DNA of 64,000 nt from Chromobacterium piscinae (GCF_021129175.1 NZ_JAJOHV010000035.1:1-64000); one strand, 5' to 3'. Shown: positions 26,701-35,201, numbered from the stretch's first letter. The notes: generated by a model not told the origin, from the letters alone. Numbers and translations are program-made.

Positions 26701-27450
26701 CATCAGATAAGTGGAGTTGTACCAGTCGGCGGACTCGGCCACGTCGGTCTGCTCGCCCCAGGTCTGCGGGCTGGCCGGCGGCAAATCGCAATACCAGTCG
26801 TAGAACGACAGCGGCACGCCGCCGATCAGGCTGAGGTAGCGGCTGCCGGCGGCGTAGGACACCATGGACATCGCCGGGATCGGCGAGAAGCCGACCACGC
26901 GGTCCGGGCCGAACTTCTTGATGGTGAAGGCATTGGCCGCCGCGACGATCTCGTTGGCCTCGTCCCAGCTGGCGCGGACGAAACCGCCCTGGCCGCGCGC
27001 GGACTTGTATTGCTTGGCGAGCGCAGGCGTCTGGCTGATCTTTTCCCAGGCCTCGACCGGGCTCAGGCTCTTGCGCGCGTCGCGCCACATCCGGGCCAGT
27101 TCGCCGCGCAGCATCGGATATTTGACGCGCTGGGCGGAATACACGTACCAGCTGTAGGACGCGCCGCGCGGGCAGCCGCGTGGTTCGTGGTTGGGCAGAT
27201 CGGGCCGGGTGCGCGGATAGTCGGTCTGCTGGGTTTCCCAAGTGATCAGGCCGCTCTTCACATACACCTTCCAGCTGCAGGAGCCGGTGCAGTTGACGCC
27301 GTGAGTGGAGCGGACGATCTTGTCGTGCTGCCAGCGCTGGCGGTATGCGTCTTCCCAGCCGCGGTCTTCATTCACCACCGCGCCGTGGCCGTCGGCGAAG
27401 GTGCTTTTTACCTTGCCGAGGAAATTCAGTCTGTCGAGAAAATGGCTCAT
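23749..27450 (-). CDS. narG: Nitrate reductase alpha subunit NarG
   Basis: 1233 aa molybdenum catalytic subunit that reduces nitrate to nitrite, as in E. coli NarG (1247 aa). The N-terminal FS0 cluster uses a His and three Cys (THGVNCTGSCSW, then RGCPRG). Family blocks include YLMVWGSNVPMTRTPDAHF, YKGTKTVAV and LCGCIGQSGGGWCHYVGQEK. No Tat signal, so the active site faces the cytoplasm. A gap of 291 nt upstream with a terminator for narK2 suggests its own promoter. It needs MoaA and MobB products from this window. Confidence 0.97.
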   Translation of the reverse strand: MSHFLDRLNFLGKVKSTFADGHGAVVNEDRGWEDAYRQRWQHDKIVRSTHGVNCTGSCSWKVYVKSGLITWETQQTDYPRTRPDLPNHEPRGCPRGASYSWYVYSAQRVKYPMLRGELARMWRDARKSLSPVEAWEKISQTPALAKQYKSARGQGGFVRASWDEANEIVAAANAFTIKKFGPDRVVGFSPIPAMSMVSYAAGSRYLSLIGGVPLSFYDWYCDLPPASPQTWGEQTDVAESADWYNSTYLMVWGSNVPMTRTPDAHFYTEVRYKGTKTVAVSSDFGEMAKFGDIWLAPKQGTDAALAMAMGHVIFKEFHLDRPSTYFTDYIRRYTDMPMLVTLKRDGERWLPDYFLRASHLDGQLGEDNNPDWKTLLIDEASGDIVAPNGSIGFRWGQAEGKAGKWNLEQKDGASGREVSGRLSLIEDRDEVVGVGFPYFGSEHDELLTRNVPAKRIKLADGSEAMVATVFDLMAANYGLDRGLGGGNVAIDYMDDAPYTPAWQQKHTGVKPELVIQVAREFAQNADQTQGKSMVIVGAALNHWYHMDMTYRGIINMLMLCGCIGQSGGGWCHYVGQEKLRPQTGWAPLAFAGDWNRPARQMNGTSFFYAHTSQWRHEKLGVGEILCPTADGKMADMALIDYNAKAERMGWLPSAPQLSANPLDITRAAAEAGLDPVAYTVDGLKSGRLDMACNDPDNPQNFPRNMFVWRSNILGSSGKGHEYFLKYLLGTQNAVLGSEDDCIKPSEITVRPAAEGKLDLMVVLDFRMSTTCLYGDIVLPTATWYEKDDLNTSDMHPFIHPLSEAVQPLWQARSDWEIYKGFAKSLSEIGKDYLGTQKDLVLTPLMHDSPQELGQPFDPKDWKKGECEPAPGKTMPAMTVVERDYGAIYDKFTTIGPLLEKAGNGGKGIGWKTAHEVDILRGLNQVAQSGAGKGQPRLETAIDAAEMILTLAPETNGHVAVKAWDALSKITGRDHTHLARPREHDTIRFRDVQAQPRKIISSPTWSGLESEEVSYNAGYTNVHELIPWRTLTGRQQFYQDHQWMRAFGEGLCVYKPAVDLKTTQVVLGKHGNGNRELVLNFITPHQKWGIHSTYSDNLRMLTLSRGGPHVWLSEIDAAKAGIADNDWIEVFNVNGTLTARAVVSQRVPEGMTLMYHAQEKIVNVPGAEVSGKRGGIHNSVTRTVTKPTHMIGGYAQLSWGFNYYGTVGANRDEFVVVRKMDKVDWMDVPAGEKQ

Positions 27451-27741
27451 CTTGCCTCCATGCGCGCCGGGGAACCCTGCTCTGCGTCGCTGCCGCCCGG
27501 CTGCCGGTACTGGTTGCGATGGTTCTTAGCCTACCTTTCGCCTGCAAGCCGCCCAATCGGCCAGTAGGGGTGAATGGACCCGGCAGAGGAAGGGGGCCGG
27601 CTAAGCCATAAGGAGTAGTCCGGGATAGAACGAAAGCCGGACGTGAAAAAGGCGCCCGCAGGCGCCCTTTCGATACCATCCAAGCCATAGGCTGCAATAC
27701 CCGGCCAGCAACCGCCACCTTCCGGGCATTCCGCCGCCCGC
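27451..27741 (-). terminator. narK2 terminator and narG promoter region
   Basis: A stem of GGCGCC/GGCGCC at 27651-27666 with a run of A on the plus strand (27646-27650), giving a T-run on the minus strand, is a good terminator for narK2. The remaining 195 nt before narG should hold its promoter. One match to the NarL heptamer (27611-27617, TACTCCT on the minus strand) is not enough to name a site, and no FNR box was found. No ORF. Confidence 0.7.
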
Positions 27742-29121
27742 TCAGCAGCGCACCTCCGCCTTCTTGCGGGCGTAGTACCAGCCGTTGATCGCCAGGCAGC
27801 TCAGGTAGAAGGCGATGAACACATACAGCGCCGCCTCCACGCCGCCGGTCATCGCGATCGAGGTGCCGTAGCTCTTGGGAATGAAGAAGCCGCCGTAGGC
27901 GCCAATGGCGCTGGTGAAGCCCAGCACCGCCGCCGCTTCGCGGGTGGCGTCTTGCGTCGCCTGCTTCTGCGCCGCCTCGCCTGGGCCGGCCATGCGCTGA
28001 TGCAGGGTCAGGAAGATGGCCGGCACCTGCATGAAGGTGGAGCCGTTGCCGATTCCCGTCAGCGCGAACAGGCACAGGAACATCGCGAAGAAGCCGGTGA
28101 AACTGCCGGCCTGGCCGCCGTGCGGCAGGAAGAAGATCACGCCCAGCACGCCCAATACCATCAGAGAAAACGCAGTCTGCGTCACCTTGGCGCCGCCTAT
28201 CTTGTCCGCCAGCCAGCCGCCCAGCGGGCGGGTCAGCGCGCCGACCAGGGGGCCGAGGAAGGCGTAACGAGTGGGGTCGATTTCCGGAAACTGGCCTTTC
28301 ACCAGCAGCGGAAAGCCGGCGGAGAAGCCGATGAAGGAGCCGAAGGTGCCCACGTACAGCCAGCACATCAGCCAGTTATGCTTGCGGGTGAAGATCACCG
28401 CCTGCTCGGAGAACGAAGACTTGGCCGAGGCCAGGTCGTTCATGCCGAACCAGGCCGCCAGCGCCGACACGGCGATGAACGGCACCCAGACGAAGCCGGC
28501 GTTCTGCAGCCACATCTGCTTGGACAGCGCGCCTTTCGCCCAATGCTGAGGATCGCCGCCCAACTGGCCGAACAGGCCCATGGTGATGACGATAGGCACC
28601 ACGAACTGCACGATGGACACGCCCAGATTGCCCAGGCCGGCGTTCAGGCCCAGCGCGGTGCCCTTCTCTGCCTTGGGGAAGAAGAAGCTGATATTGGCCA
28701 TGCTGGAGCTGAAGTTGCCGCCGCCGAAGCCGCACAACAGCGCCAGCGTCACCATGGTGACGTAGCTGGTGCTGGGGTCCTGCACCGCGAAACCGATGCC
28801 CACCGCGGGAATCAGCAGGCTGGCGGTGGAAATCGCCGTCCACTTGCGGCCGCCGAACACCGGCACCATGAAGGAATAGAAAATGCGCAGCGTGGCGCCG
28901 GACAAGGCCGGCAGCGCCGCCAGCCAGAACAGCTGGTTTTGGCTGTAGCCGAAGCCGATATTCGGCATGTTCAGCACCGCCACGCTCCATACCTGCCAGA
29001 TCGCGAAGGCCAGCGTCAGCGCCGGAATCGAGATCCACAGATTGCGGCGCGCCACCGCGCGGCCTTTCTGCTGCCAGAACGAGGCCGACTCCGGCTCCCA
29101 GTGTTTGATCAGATAAGTCAT
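27742..29121 (-). CDS. narK: Nitrate/nitrite antiporter, NarK2-type
   Basis: 459 aa major-facilitator protein with twelve helices. The nitrate-signature pieces are FGGGNFSSSMANISFFFPK (first half) and GIGNGSTFMQVPAIF (second half), both Gly-rich as in NarK/NarU. The N-terminal cytoplasmic stretch HWEPESASFWQQKGRAVARRNL is typical of the NarK2 type, usually a nitrate/nitrite exchanger. It lies 20 nt after narK1, with its own terminator before narG. I infer that the tandem supports nitrate uptake plus exchange, as in other denitrifiers. Confidence 0.9.
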   Translation of the reverse strand: MTYLIKHWEPESASFWQQKGRAVARRNLWISIPALTLAFAIWQVWSVAVLNMPNIGFGYSQNQLFWLAALPALSGATLRIFYSFMVPVFGGRKWTAISTASLLIPAVGIGFAVQDPSTSYVTMVTLALLCGFGGGNFSSSMANISFFFPKAEKGTALGLNAGLGNLGVSIVQFVVPIVITMGLFGQLGGDPQHWAKGALSKQMWLQNAGFVWVPFIAVSALAAWFGMNDLASAKSSFSEQAVIFTRKHNWLMCWLYVGTFGSFIGFSAGFPLLVKGQFPEIDPTRYAFLGPLVGALTRPLGGWLADKIGGAKVTQTAFSLMVLGVLGVIFFLPHGGQAGSFTGFFAMFLCLFALTGIGNGSTFMQVPAIFLTLHQRMAGPGEAAQKQATQDATREAAAVLGFTSAIGAYGGFFIPKSYGTSIAMTGGVEAALYVFIAFYLSCLAINGWYYARKKAEVRC

Positions 29122-29141
29122 GAATGCCTCCCGCGCCGCGC

Positions 29142-30419
29142 TCAGCCGCGCTCGCTCGTCAAGGGAATGGGATGGACCGGCGCGGCCGCGCGCGCCTTGG
29201 CCTTAGCCGCCGATTTGAAGGAAAAATGCATCCACACCAAGCTGACGCACACCGTGCCGTACAGCAGCATGAAGGCGCTGGAGCGGACGCCGGTCAGATC
29301 CAGCAGCGCGCCGAACAGGATGGGCAGCAGGAAGCCGCCTAGGCCGCCTGACAGGCCCACCACGCCGGACACCGCGCCGATGGAGTCCGGGAACTCGTCG
29401 GCGATGAACTTGAACACCGACGCCTTGCCGATGGCCATCGCCACCCCCACCAGGAACAGCAGGCCGGTGAACAGGTAGACGTTGAGGCCGATATGCAGGC
29501 TCATCGGCCCGTTCACCGTGGCGACGCGCATCTCGGTCTGCGGATAGGACAACAGGAAGAAGGCCACCCAGCACACCCACATCACTGCCCAGGTGACGAC
29601 ATAGGGGCCGAAACGGTCGGACAGATAACCGCCCGCCGCGCGCAGCACGCCGCCCGGCAGGGAGAAGCAGGCCGCCAGCAGCGCCGCGTGCTTCAGATCC
29701 AACCCGTACTCGCCGACGTAGTACTTGGTCATCCACAGCGCCAGCGCCACGTAGCCGCCGAATACCACCGAGTAGTACTGGCAATAACGCAGCACCGCCG
29801 GGTGCTTCATCAGCGCCAGCTGCTGGCGCAGCGTGATGGTGGACGGCGCCTTGTGGGCCGGATCGCTGAAAGAGAACAGCCAGAACAGGATGGCGGCGGC
29901 CAGCATGATCAGCGCGTACGCAGTGGGCACGCTCTGCCAGCCCCAGGCGACGATCAGCGCCGGCGCCACCAGCTTGGTCAAGGCAGAGCCGGCGTTGCCT
30001 GCGCCGAAGATGCCCATGGCCAGGCCTTGCTGCTCCTTGCGGAACCAGCGCGCCACATAGGGCGTGCCGACCGAGAACGAGCCGCCGGCCAGGCCGACGA
30101 ACAGGCCGGCCAGCAGGAACTGCCAATAGGCGCTGGCAAACTGCATCAGGTAGATGGGAATCACGCAGCTGAGCATCAGCGCGAACAATACCGGGCGGCC
30201 GCCGTAGCGATCGGTCCAGATGCCCAGCGGCACGCGGATCAGCGAGCCGGTCAGCACCGGCGTCGCCGCCAGGATGCCGAATTCGGTTTCATTGAGGCCC
30301 AGCTGCTGCTTGATCGGGATGCCCAGCACCGCGAACATCATCCAGACCATGAAACAGAGGGTGAAGGCCAGCGTGCTGCTGGCCAGCACGCTGTAGCGTT
30401 TGAATGTCGGGGAAGTCAT
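29142..30419 (-). CDS. narK: Nitrate/proton symporter, NarK1-type
   Basis: 425 aa major-facilitator protein. The first nitrate signature is VGLAGGSFSVGTPYVARWF and the second GVVGLSGGLGGFLLPILFGALL. Short cytoplasmic N-terminus, no long extra tail, which matches the NarK1 type (proton-driven nitrate import) and differs from the downstream NarK2. It is the first gene of the unit, preceded by a 148-nt upstream region. A TACCCAT heptamer (30427-30433) is close to the start codon but is only one hit. Confidence 0.9.
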   Translation of the reverse strand: MTSPTFKRYSVLASSTLAFTLCFMVWMMFAVLGIPIKQQLGLNETEFGILAATPVLTGSLIRVPLGIWTDRYGGRPVLFALMLSCVIPIYLMQFASAYWQFLLAGLFVGLAGGSFSVGTPYVARWFRKEQQGLAMGIFGAGNAGSALTKLVAPALIVAWGWQSVPTAYALIMLAAAILFWLFSFSDPAHKAPSTITLRQQLALMKHPAVLRYCQYYSVVFGGYVALALWMTKYYVGEYGLDLKHAALLAACFSLPGGVLRAAGGYLSDRFGPYVVTWAVMWVCWVAFFLLSYPQTEMRVATVNGPMSLHIGLNVYLFTGLLFLVGVAMAIGKASVFKFIADEFPDSIGAVSGVVGLSGGLGGFLLPILFGALLDLTGVRSSAFMLLYGTVCVSLVWMHFSFKSAAKAKARAAAPVHPIPLTSERG

Positions 30420-30567
30420 GGCGCCATACCCATGGAGTGGTCATGGTTGCCACGATAAGCGACGGCGACGCGCGCTGGTATTCGTCGGTCGCAGGATTAT
30501 CAGCCTGCCAACGGACGAGGCGGATTAACCCTTACGGCCGGGGCCGCCTACTCCCAATGGTGGAGAA

Positions 30568-31161
30568 TCAGCCCGCGCGCCACCATTCCGGATGCTGGAC
30601 CAGCGGCGCGGCGATGTCGGCGGCCAGGCCATCCAGCAAGGTCTGCAGGCCGGCAAGCAGCGCGCCCGGCTCGCTAGACGCCACCGCCTGGCTGCGGCTG
30701 AACCCGCCGCGTGCCAGTATCTTGCCGTCGACCGCGTTCTGCAGCTGCCACGCCGCCTCCAGCGCCGCGCCTTGCCCTGGCTTCAGACTGAGGACGCGCA
30801 CATCGACGGCGATACGCAGATCGCCGCCGTCCATCCCGGGCTGCGGGTAGGCGTAGACGCTGGCCACCCCGCTGGAGCGCGCCACGCCCTGGCTGAGCCG
30901 CTGCGCCAGCAGCCGGTCCAGCGGCGCGCTCCAGCGCTCGAACTCCTGCAGCTTCAGCTCGCCGCCGCCCATGTCCATCACCAGCTGGGGTCGATCCAGC
31001 GCCGCCGGCAGGCTCACCGGCCCCAGCAGCACTCGCTTGCCGAATTGCGCCTGCGCCTGCGGCGCGGCCGGCGCGGCCAGCCCGTAAAAGCGCGACTGCG
31101 GCGACGCGCATCCGGCCAGCGCCGCGATCATGGCCGCGGCGGACATCGTTTTCATCATCAT
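30568..31161 (-). CDS. pqiC: PqiC outer-membrane lipoprotein of the Pqi lipid-transport system
   Basis: 197 aa from MMMKTMS. The signal peptide ends in the lipobox LAGC, so it is an outer-membrane or periplasmic lipoprotein. The mature part begins SPQSRFYGL, as in PqiC/YmbA, and has a DVRVLSLKPGQGAALEAAW stretch of the ABC-type auxiliary lipoprotein family. It caps the PqiB tunnel at the outer membrane. The ATG overlaps the pqiB stop (ATGA). Confidence 0.9.
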   Translation of the reverse strand: MMMKTMSAAAMIAALAGCASPQSRFYGLAAPAAPQAQAQFGKRVLLGPVSLPAALDRPQLVMDMGGGELKLQEFERWSAPLDRLLAQRLSQGVARSSGVASVYAYPQPGMDGGDLRIAVDVRVLSLKPGQGAALEAAWQLQNAVDGKILARGGFSRSQAVASSEPGALLAGLQTLLDGLAADIAAPLVQHPEWWRAG

Positions 31162-32780
31162 GGCTGCGCCTCCTTGCCGCGCACCAGCGCCTCGGGATGG
31201 CGGTCCAGGTAATCGGCCAGCGCCCGGAAGCTGCGCGCGGTCTCTTTCACTTCCTGCGCGGCGGAGCGCACGTCCTGTTGCAGCGGCGAGTCGGCGCGCA
31301 TGGTCTGGCGGGTGGCCTCCAGCGTCTGCTGCAACTGCTCCAGCGTCTTGCTCGCTTGCGGCACCGTCTGGTTATTCAGGCCGTCGCTGAGCCGCTTCAC
31401 ACTGTCCAGCGTCTGGTGCAGCGATTTCAGCGAAGCGTCGGCCTCCTTGCCTATGCTGTCGAACGGCACCGCATCCAGTTTCTTGACGATGCGCTGCAAC
31501 ACCCGCTGCAGCTCTTCCAGGTCGCCCGGAATGGTCGGCAGCTCGGGCACCCCGCCCTTCACCACCAGCCGGGCCGGCGGCGCGTCGCGGAAGAAGTCCA
31601 GCGCCACGTACAACTGGCCGGTGATCAGGTTGCCGGAGCGCAGTTGAGCGCGCATGCCGTTGGCCACCAGCGCCTGCGGCGACAGCTTGCCGGTGATGCG
31701 GCCGCCGCGCGACAGGCTGTCGAGCCGGCTGGGATAGGTGCGGATGTCCACCGTCATGTCGAAATCCTTGCGGTCCTGCACGTACTGCACGCCTATCGCC
31801 GTCACTTCGCCTATCGTGATGCCGCGGAAGTCCACCGGCGCGCCGACGCTAAGCCCGCGCAACGATTGGCGGAAACGCAGGCGGAACGGCTGCATTTCGC
31901 GGTCCGGATTCTGCAGCGCCCTGTCGCGGGTATCGTGCAGAATAAAATTTCGGTCCGACAGCGGAATGCCGGCATTGTCGGCCAGCGGCGTCTCGAAGGC
32001 GATGCCGCCCAGCGCGATCGCCGCCAGCGACTGGGTGCTGACGTTGAGGCCGTTGGCGCTCAGCGACACGTCGACGCCGCTGGCGTGCCAGAAGCGGCTG
32101 TTGGCGGACACGAAATGGTCGTAAGGCGCGTTGATGAAGACGGCCACCTTGACGTAGCCGCCCTTGGGATCCAGCTCGTAGCCGACCACCTGCCCCACCG
32201 GCACCCGGCGGAAATATACTGGAGAGCCGGTGTTCAGCGAACCCAGATTGTCGGCGCGCAGCGTGAAGGTCTGGCCCGGCAGGTCGGCGTTGATGATGGG
32301 CGGGGTTTCCAGGCCGACGAAATCGGTCTTGCGCGCCTCGCTCTTGCCGATGTCCATGCCGATATAGGAACCGGACAGCACCGTGCCCAGACCGGACACG
32401 CCGCCGCCGGACACCCGCGGCCGCACCACCCAGAAGCGGCTGTCCTCCGCCAGGTAGTCGGCGGCCTCCTTGCTCAGCTGCGCCGTGGCCACAATGGCCT
32501 GCCGGCTCGGGCTGAGCTTGACCGAGGTCACCTCACCGACCTCCACGTCCTTGTACTTGATCCGGGTCTTGCCGGCTTCTATCCCCTCCGCGTTCTGGAA
32601 AGAAATAGTGATGGTGGGGCCGCGCGACAGCACGGCGTGCACCGCCAGCCAGCCGCCTATCAAGGCCGCCACCACTGGAATCAGCCAGACCAGCGACGGC
32701 GCCCAGCGGCCGCGGCGCACCGGCACTGCCTGCGGCAGATCCGGCTCTGGAGGGTTTTGCGGATTTTCACTGCTCATCAT
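31158..32780 (-). CDS. pqiB: PqiB, MlaD-domain periplasmic tunnel protein
   Basis: 540 aa. An N-terminal membrane anchor (SLVWLIPVVAALIGGWLAVH) is followed by three MCE/MlaD domains (beginnings near ISFQNAEGIEAGKTRIKYKD, LRADNLGSLNTGSPVYFR and FRQSLRGLSVGAPVDFRG), then a C-terminal coiled coil (Leu-rich, about residues 430-530). This is the PqiB architecture: hexameric rings stacked into a needle that moves lipids between membranes. It overlaps pqiA by 14 nt and pqiC by 4 nt, so the four genes form a unit. Confidence 0.93.
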   Translation of the reverse strand: MMSSENPQNPPEPDLPQAVPVRRGRWAPSLVWLIPVVAALIGGWLAVHAVLSRGPTITISFQNAEGIEAGKTRIKYKDVEVGEVTSVKLSPSRQAIVATAQLSKEAADYLAEDSRFWVVRPRVSGGGVSGLGTVLSGSYIGMDIGKSEARKTDFVGLETPPIINADLPGQTFTLRADNLGSLNTGSPVYFRRVPVGQVVGYELDPKGGYVKVAVFINAPYDHFVSANSRFWHASGVDVSLSANGLNVSTQSLAAIALGGIAFETPLADNAGIPLSDRNFILHDTRDRALQNPDREMQPFRLRFRQSLRGLSVGAPVDFRGITIGEVTAIGVQYVQDRKDFDMTVDIRTYPSRLDSLSRGGRITGKLSPQALVANGMRAQLRSGNLITGQLYVALDFFRDAPPARLVVKGGVPELPTIPGDLEELQRVLQRIVKKLDAVPFDSIGKEADASLKSLHQTLDSVKRLSDGLNNQTVPQASKTLEQLQQTLEATRQTMRADSPLQQDVRSAAQEVKETARSFRALADYLDRHPEALVRGKEAQP

Positions 32781-33402
32781 GTTCCTCTACGGGGTCCCAG
32801 ATCATCCTGGGATCGAAACTCATCGCGGCCAGCATGGTCAGCACCACCACCGCGCCGAAGGCGATCGCGCCGGGCCCGGCCTTGATGCTGGCCAACGACT
32901 GCCATTGCACCAGCGCCACCATCAGCGCCACCACGAAAATGTCCAGCATCGACCACGGGCCGATCACTTCTATCATCCGGTACAGCCGCGTGCGCTGGCG
33001 CGGCGCCCAGCGCCAGCTCCACTGCACGCTGCACAACAGTAGCAGCAAGGCCAAAATCTTCAGCAACGGCACCAGCACGCTGGCGGTAAACACCACCAGC
33101 GCCAGCGGCCAGGAATCGTTGTTCCACAGATAGACCACGCCGCTCATGATGGTGTCGCGCTGCACGCCGGTCAGCGCCGTGGTTTCCATGATGGGCAGCA
33201 GATTGGCCGGCAGATAGCTGATCATCGCCGCCAGCAGCAAGGCCCAGCAACGCTGCAGCGCCGCCGGGCGCCGCAGGTGCAGCGGGGCCGCGCAACGCGG
33301 GCAGGCGACGGCATGGGGCGTCGATATCCTCACCAGCAGCCCGCAGCCGTGGCACAGGCACAGATTGCGCGACGCCGCGCTACTCAATGGATAATGCGGC
33401 AT
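32767..33402 (-). CDS. pqiA: PqiA-domain inner-membrane protein, second half
   Basis: 211 aa from the ATG at 33402. A zinc-ribbon-like pair (CLCHGCGLL then CPRCAAPL) leads into four helices of one PqiA domain (including AAMISYLPANLLPIMET and MIEVIGPWSMLDIFVVALMV). E. coli PqiA has two such domains in one chain; here they are two genes. The start overlaps the upstream half gene by 19 nt and the stop overlaps pqiB. Presumably both halves assemble together. Confidence 0.85.
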   Translation of the reverse strand: MPHYPLSSAASRNLCLCHGCGLLVRISTPHAVACPRCAAPLHLRRPAALQRCWALLLAAMISYLPANLLPIMETTALTGVQRDTIMSGVVYLWNNDSWPLALVVFTASVLVPLLKILALLLLLCSVQWSWRWAPRQRTRLYRMIEVIGPWSMLDIFVVALMVALVQWQSLASIKAGPGAIAFGAVVVLTMLAAMSFDPRMIWDPVEEHDEQ

Positions 33403-34016
33403 GAGCGGTAGCGCTCCCACAGTTCATGCGGCCGGAAACGGCTAGCGCTGGCCGCCATCAGCACGATCAGGCCGAAAAACGCCCACAAGCCTATGCCCGG
33501 CTGCACGCTGGCCAAATGCACCAGCTTCACCAGCGAAACCAGCACGCCCAGCAAAAACACCTCCACCATGCACCAGGGCCGCGCCAGACCGCGCAGCCGC
33601 ATCATCGCCGGGAAACCCGGCAGCGCGCGGCCGAACAACAGCGGAAACTGCAAGTAGAGCATGCTGGCCAACTCCAGCGCCGGCATCACGATGCCGGTGA
33701 ACAGCACCAGCAGCGCCACCTCCGGCATGCCCTGCCCATGCAGCGCCAACGCGGTCTGCCACAGCGTGGCGGCATTTCGGTTGCCGGCGATCTCCAGCAC
33801 CAGCACCGGGTAGATGTTTGAGATCGCGAACATCACCGCGCCGGCCGCCAGCAGCGCCACACCGACCTCGGGGCCGCTATCCGAGCATTCGTACAGTTGG
33901 GCGCCGCAGCGCGGGCAGCAAACGCGCACGCGGCCGGCTTGCGCGCCGGGCAGCCTCAGCAGCAGATCGCAATCGTGGCAGGCCGTCAGTTGGCCCTCCC
34001 CGCTCACACCGTCCAT
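33384..34016 (-). CDS. pqiA: PqiA-domain inner-membrane protein, first half
   Basis: 210 aa from the ATG at 34016 (MDGVSGEGQLTACHDCDLL); an earlier reading frame continues through the neighbouring HhH gene but is not coding. The zinc-ribbon-like CHDC and CPRC pairs, then four helices with VMFAISNIYPVLVLEIAG, mark the first PqiA domain. It overlaps the second half gene by 19 nt and the upstream HhH gene by 13 nt. The split of PqiA is known in other bacteria. Confidence 0.83.
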   Translation of the reverse strand: MDGVSGEGQLTACHDCDLLLRLPGAQAGRVRVCCPRCGAQLYECSDSGPEVGVALLAAGAVMFAISNIYPVLVLEIAGNRNAATLWQTALALHGQGMPEVALLVLFTGIVMPALELASMLYLQFPLLFGRALPGFPAMMRLRGLARPWCMVEVFLLGVLVSLVKLVHLASVQPGIGLWAFFGLIVLMAASASRFRPHELWERYRSCRIIH

Positions 34017-34318
34017 TTGCGCTTGCGCTCCGCGGTGAAGCTTGGCCAAGCGCGCGCCTCGCCGGTATCCATGTAGTGGCAGACCGACATCAGCACGTCG
34101 AGCACGCAGGGATCGTGGCGCTGGCCGGTGGCGTCGCACAGCTGCAGATAAAGCTGGTGGGGATCGCGGCCCCGCAGGTCGGCCGGATGGCTCAGACCGA
34201 GCAGCCGCAGATCGGCGGCGGCGCGCGGGCCGACATTGGGCAGTTGCAGCAGATCGGTGGCGGCGTCCGGCGGCGGACAGCGGGATGGGTGCATGGGAAA
34301 CGGCCGTGGCGTAGTCAT
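34004..34318 (-). CDS. Helix-hairpin-helix protein, Cdd1-like
   Basis: 104 aa. TDLLQLPNVGPRAAADLRLL is a helix-hairpin-helix DNA-binding motif, followed by LSHPADLRGRDPHQLYLQLC and the C-terminal VLDVLMSVCHYMDTGEARAW. This fits the Cdd1/pathogenicity-locus family (also seen as TfoX C-terminal-like) of unknown role. The ATG at 34318 is the longest; M9 at 34294 is possible. It overlaps the first pqiA gene by 13 nt, so it may head the Pqi operon. No signal peptide. Confidence 0.75.
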   Translation of the reverse strand: MTTPRPFPMHPSRCPPPDAATDLLQLPNVGPRAAADLRLLGLSHPADLRGRDPHQLYLQLCDATGQRHDPCVLDVLMSVCHYMDTGEARAWPSFTAERKRKWTV

Positions 34319-34335
34319 TCAGACTACATGATAAA

Positions 34336-34368
34336 GGAGCGGCCGCCTCAGTTCAAAGCGGCCGCTCC
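34336..34368 (-). terminator. Terminator after the TauE/SafE exporter gene
   Basis: GGAGCGGCCGC (34336-34346) pairs perfectly with GCGGCCGCTCC (34358-34368) across an 11-nt loop, followed on the minus strand by a short T-run. It is 13 nt after the exporter stop codon. Confidence 0.75.
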
Positions 34369-34380
34369 CGGGCAAAACCC

Positions 34381-35145
34381 TCAGCCGTGGAAAATGTCCC
34401 AGGCCAGCTTGCAGATCAGCACGCTGGTCAAGCCGAGGAACAGCACCCGCACGAAGCCGGCGCCCTTCTTCATCGCCAGCCGGGTGCCGACCATCGCGCC
34501 GGCCATATTGGCGGCCGCCATCGGCAGCGCGAGCTGATACAGCACGTGGCCGGCGCCGACGAAGAAGATCAACGCCGCGACATTGGTGGCCAGGTTCACC
34601 ACCTTGGCCGCCGCCGACGCGTGCAGAAAGTCGAAGGCGAAAAAGCGGATGAAAAGGAACATCAGGAAGCTGCCGGTGCCGGGGCCGAACAGACCGTCGT
34701 AGAAACCGATGGCGCCGCCTATGGCCATGCCTACCGCCATTTCCCGGCGGCCGATGGCCACCGGCTTGTGCAGCTTGCCGAAGTCCTTCTTCCACAACGT
34801 ATACACCGCCATCACCAGCAACAGCGCCAGCACCAACGGCCGGATCACCCCCTTGGGAATTTGCGACACGACAGCCGCGCCGGCGAAAGAAAACACGAAG
34901 GCGGTGGCGGCGGCTGGCAGCACCAGCCGCCACGGCAGCCGCACCCGGCTCAGATAGGAACGCGCCGCGGACAGCGTGCCCACCGCCGCCGACAGTTTAT
35001 TGGTGCCGAAGATGGTGGCCGGCGCCGCATTGGGCAGCGCGCTGAACAGGCCGGGAATCTGAATCAGGCCGCCGCCGCCGACGGCCGCGTCCACCAAGCC
35101 CGCGCAAAAGGCGATCAGGCACAAAAAGCTCAAGCTCAACAACAT
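34381..35145 (-). CDS. TauE/SafE-family sulfite/anion exporter
   Basis: 254 aa from the ATG at 35145, spaced 6 nt from GAGGAGG; the in-frame ATG at 35151 is too close to it. Eight hydrophobic helices in two repeats; the family signature appears as GLVDAAVGGGGLIQIPGL in the first helix and FYDGLFGPGTGSFLMFLFI in the second half. Members export sulfite, sulfoacetate or similar anions; the substrate is unknown. It is divergent from a LysR gene, with a palindrome between them, which likely regulates it. Confidence 0.85.
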   Translation of the reverse strand: MLLSLSFLCLIAFCAGLVDAAVGGGGLIQIPGLFSALPNAAPATIFGTNKLSAAVGTLSAARSYLSRVRLPWRLVLPAAATAFVFSFAGAAVVSQIPKGVIRPLVLALLLVMAVYTLWKKDFGKLHKPVAIGRREMAVGMAIGGAIGFYDGLFGPGTGSFLMFLFIRFFAFDFLHASAAAKVVNLATNVAALIFFVGAGHVLYQLALPMAAANMAGAMVGTRLAMKKGAGFVRVLFLGLTSVLICKLAWDIFHG

Positions 35146-35201
35146 TGTCATCCTCCTCGACGCAAATTGTACGTGCTGGCCCGAAACAATGCTTGCAATG
35201 T

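Noticed and set aside
23752-27567. Long plus-strand ORF opposite narG (1271 codons)
   Set aside because: Antisense shadow of narG typical of GC-rich codon bias; no conserved motif.
27611-27617. NarL heptamer TACTCCT upstream of narG, and TACCCAT at 30427-30433 near narK1
   Set aside because: Single matches to a degenerate 7-mer are expected by chance; no inverted 7-2-7 pair and no FNR box were found by eye.
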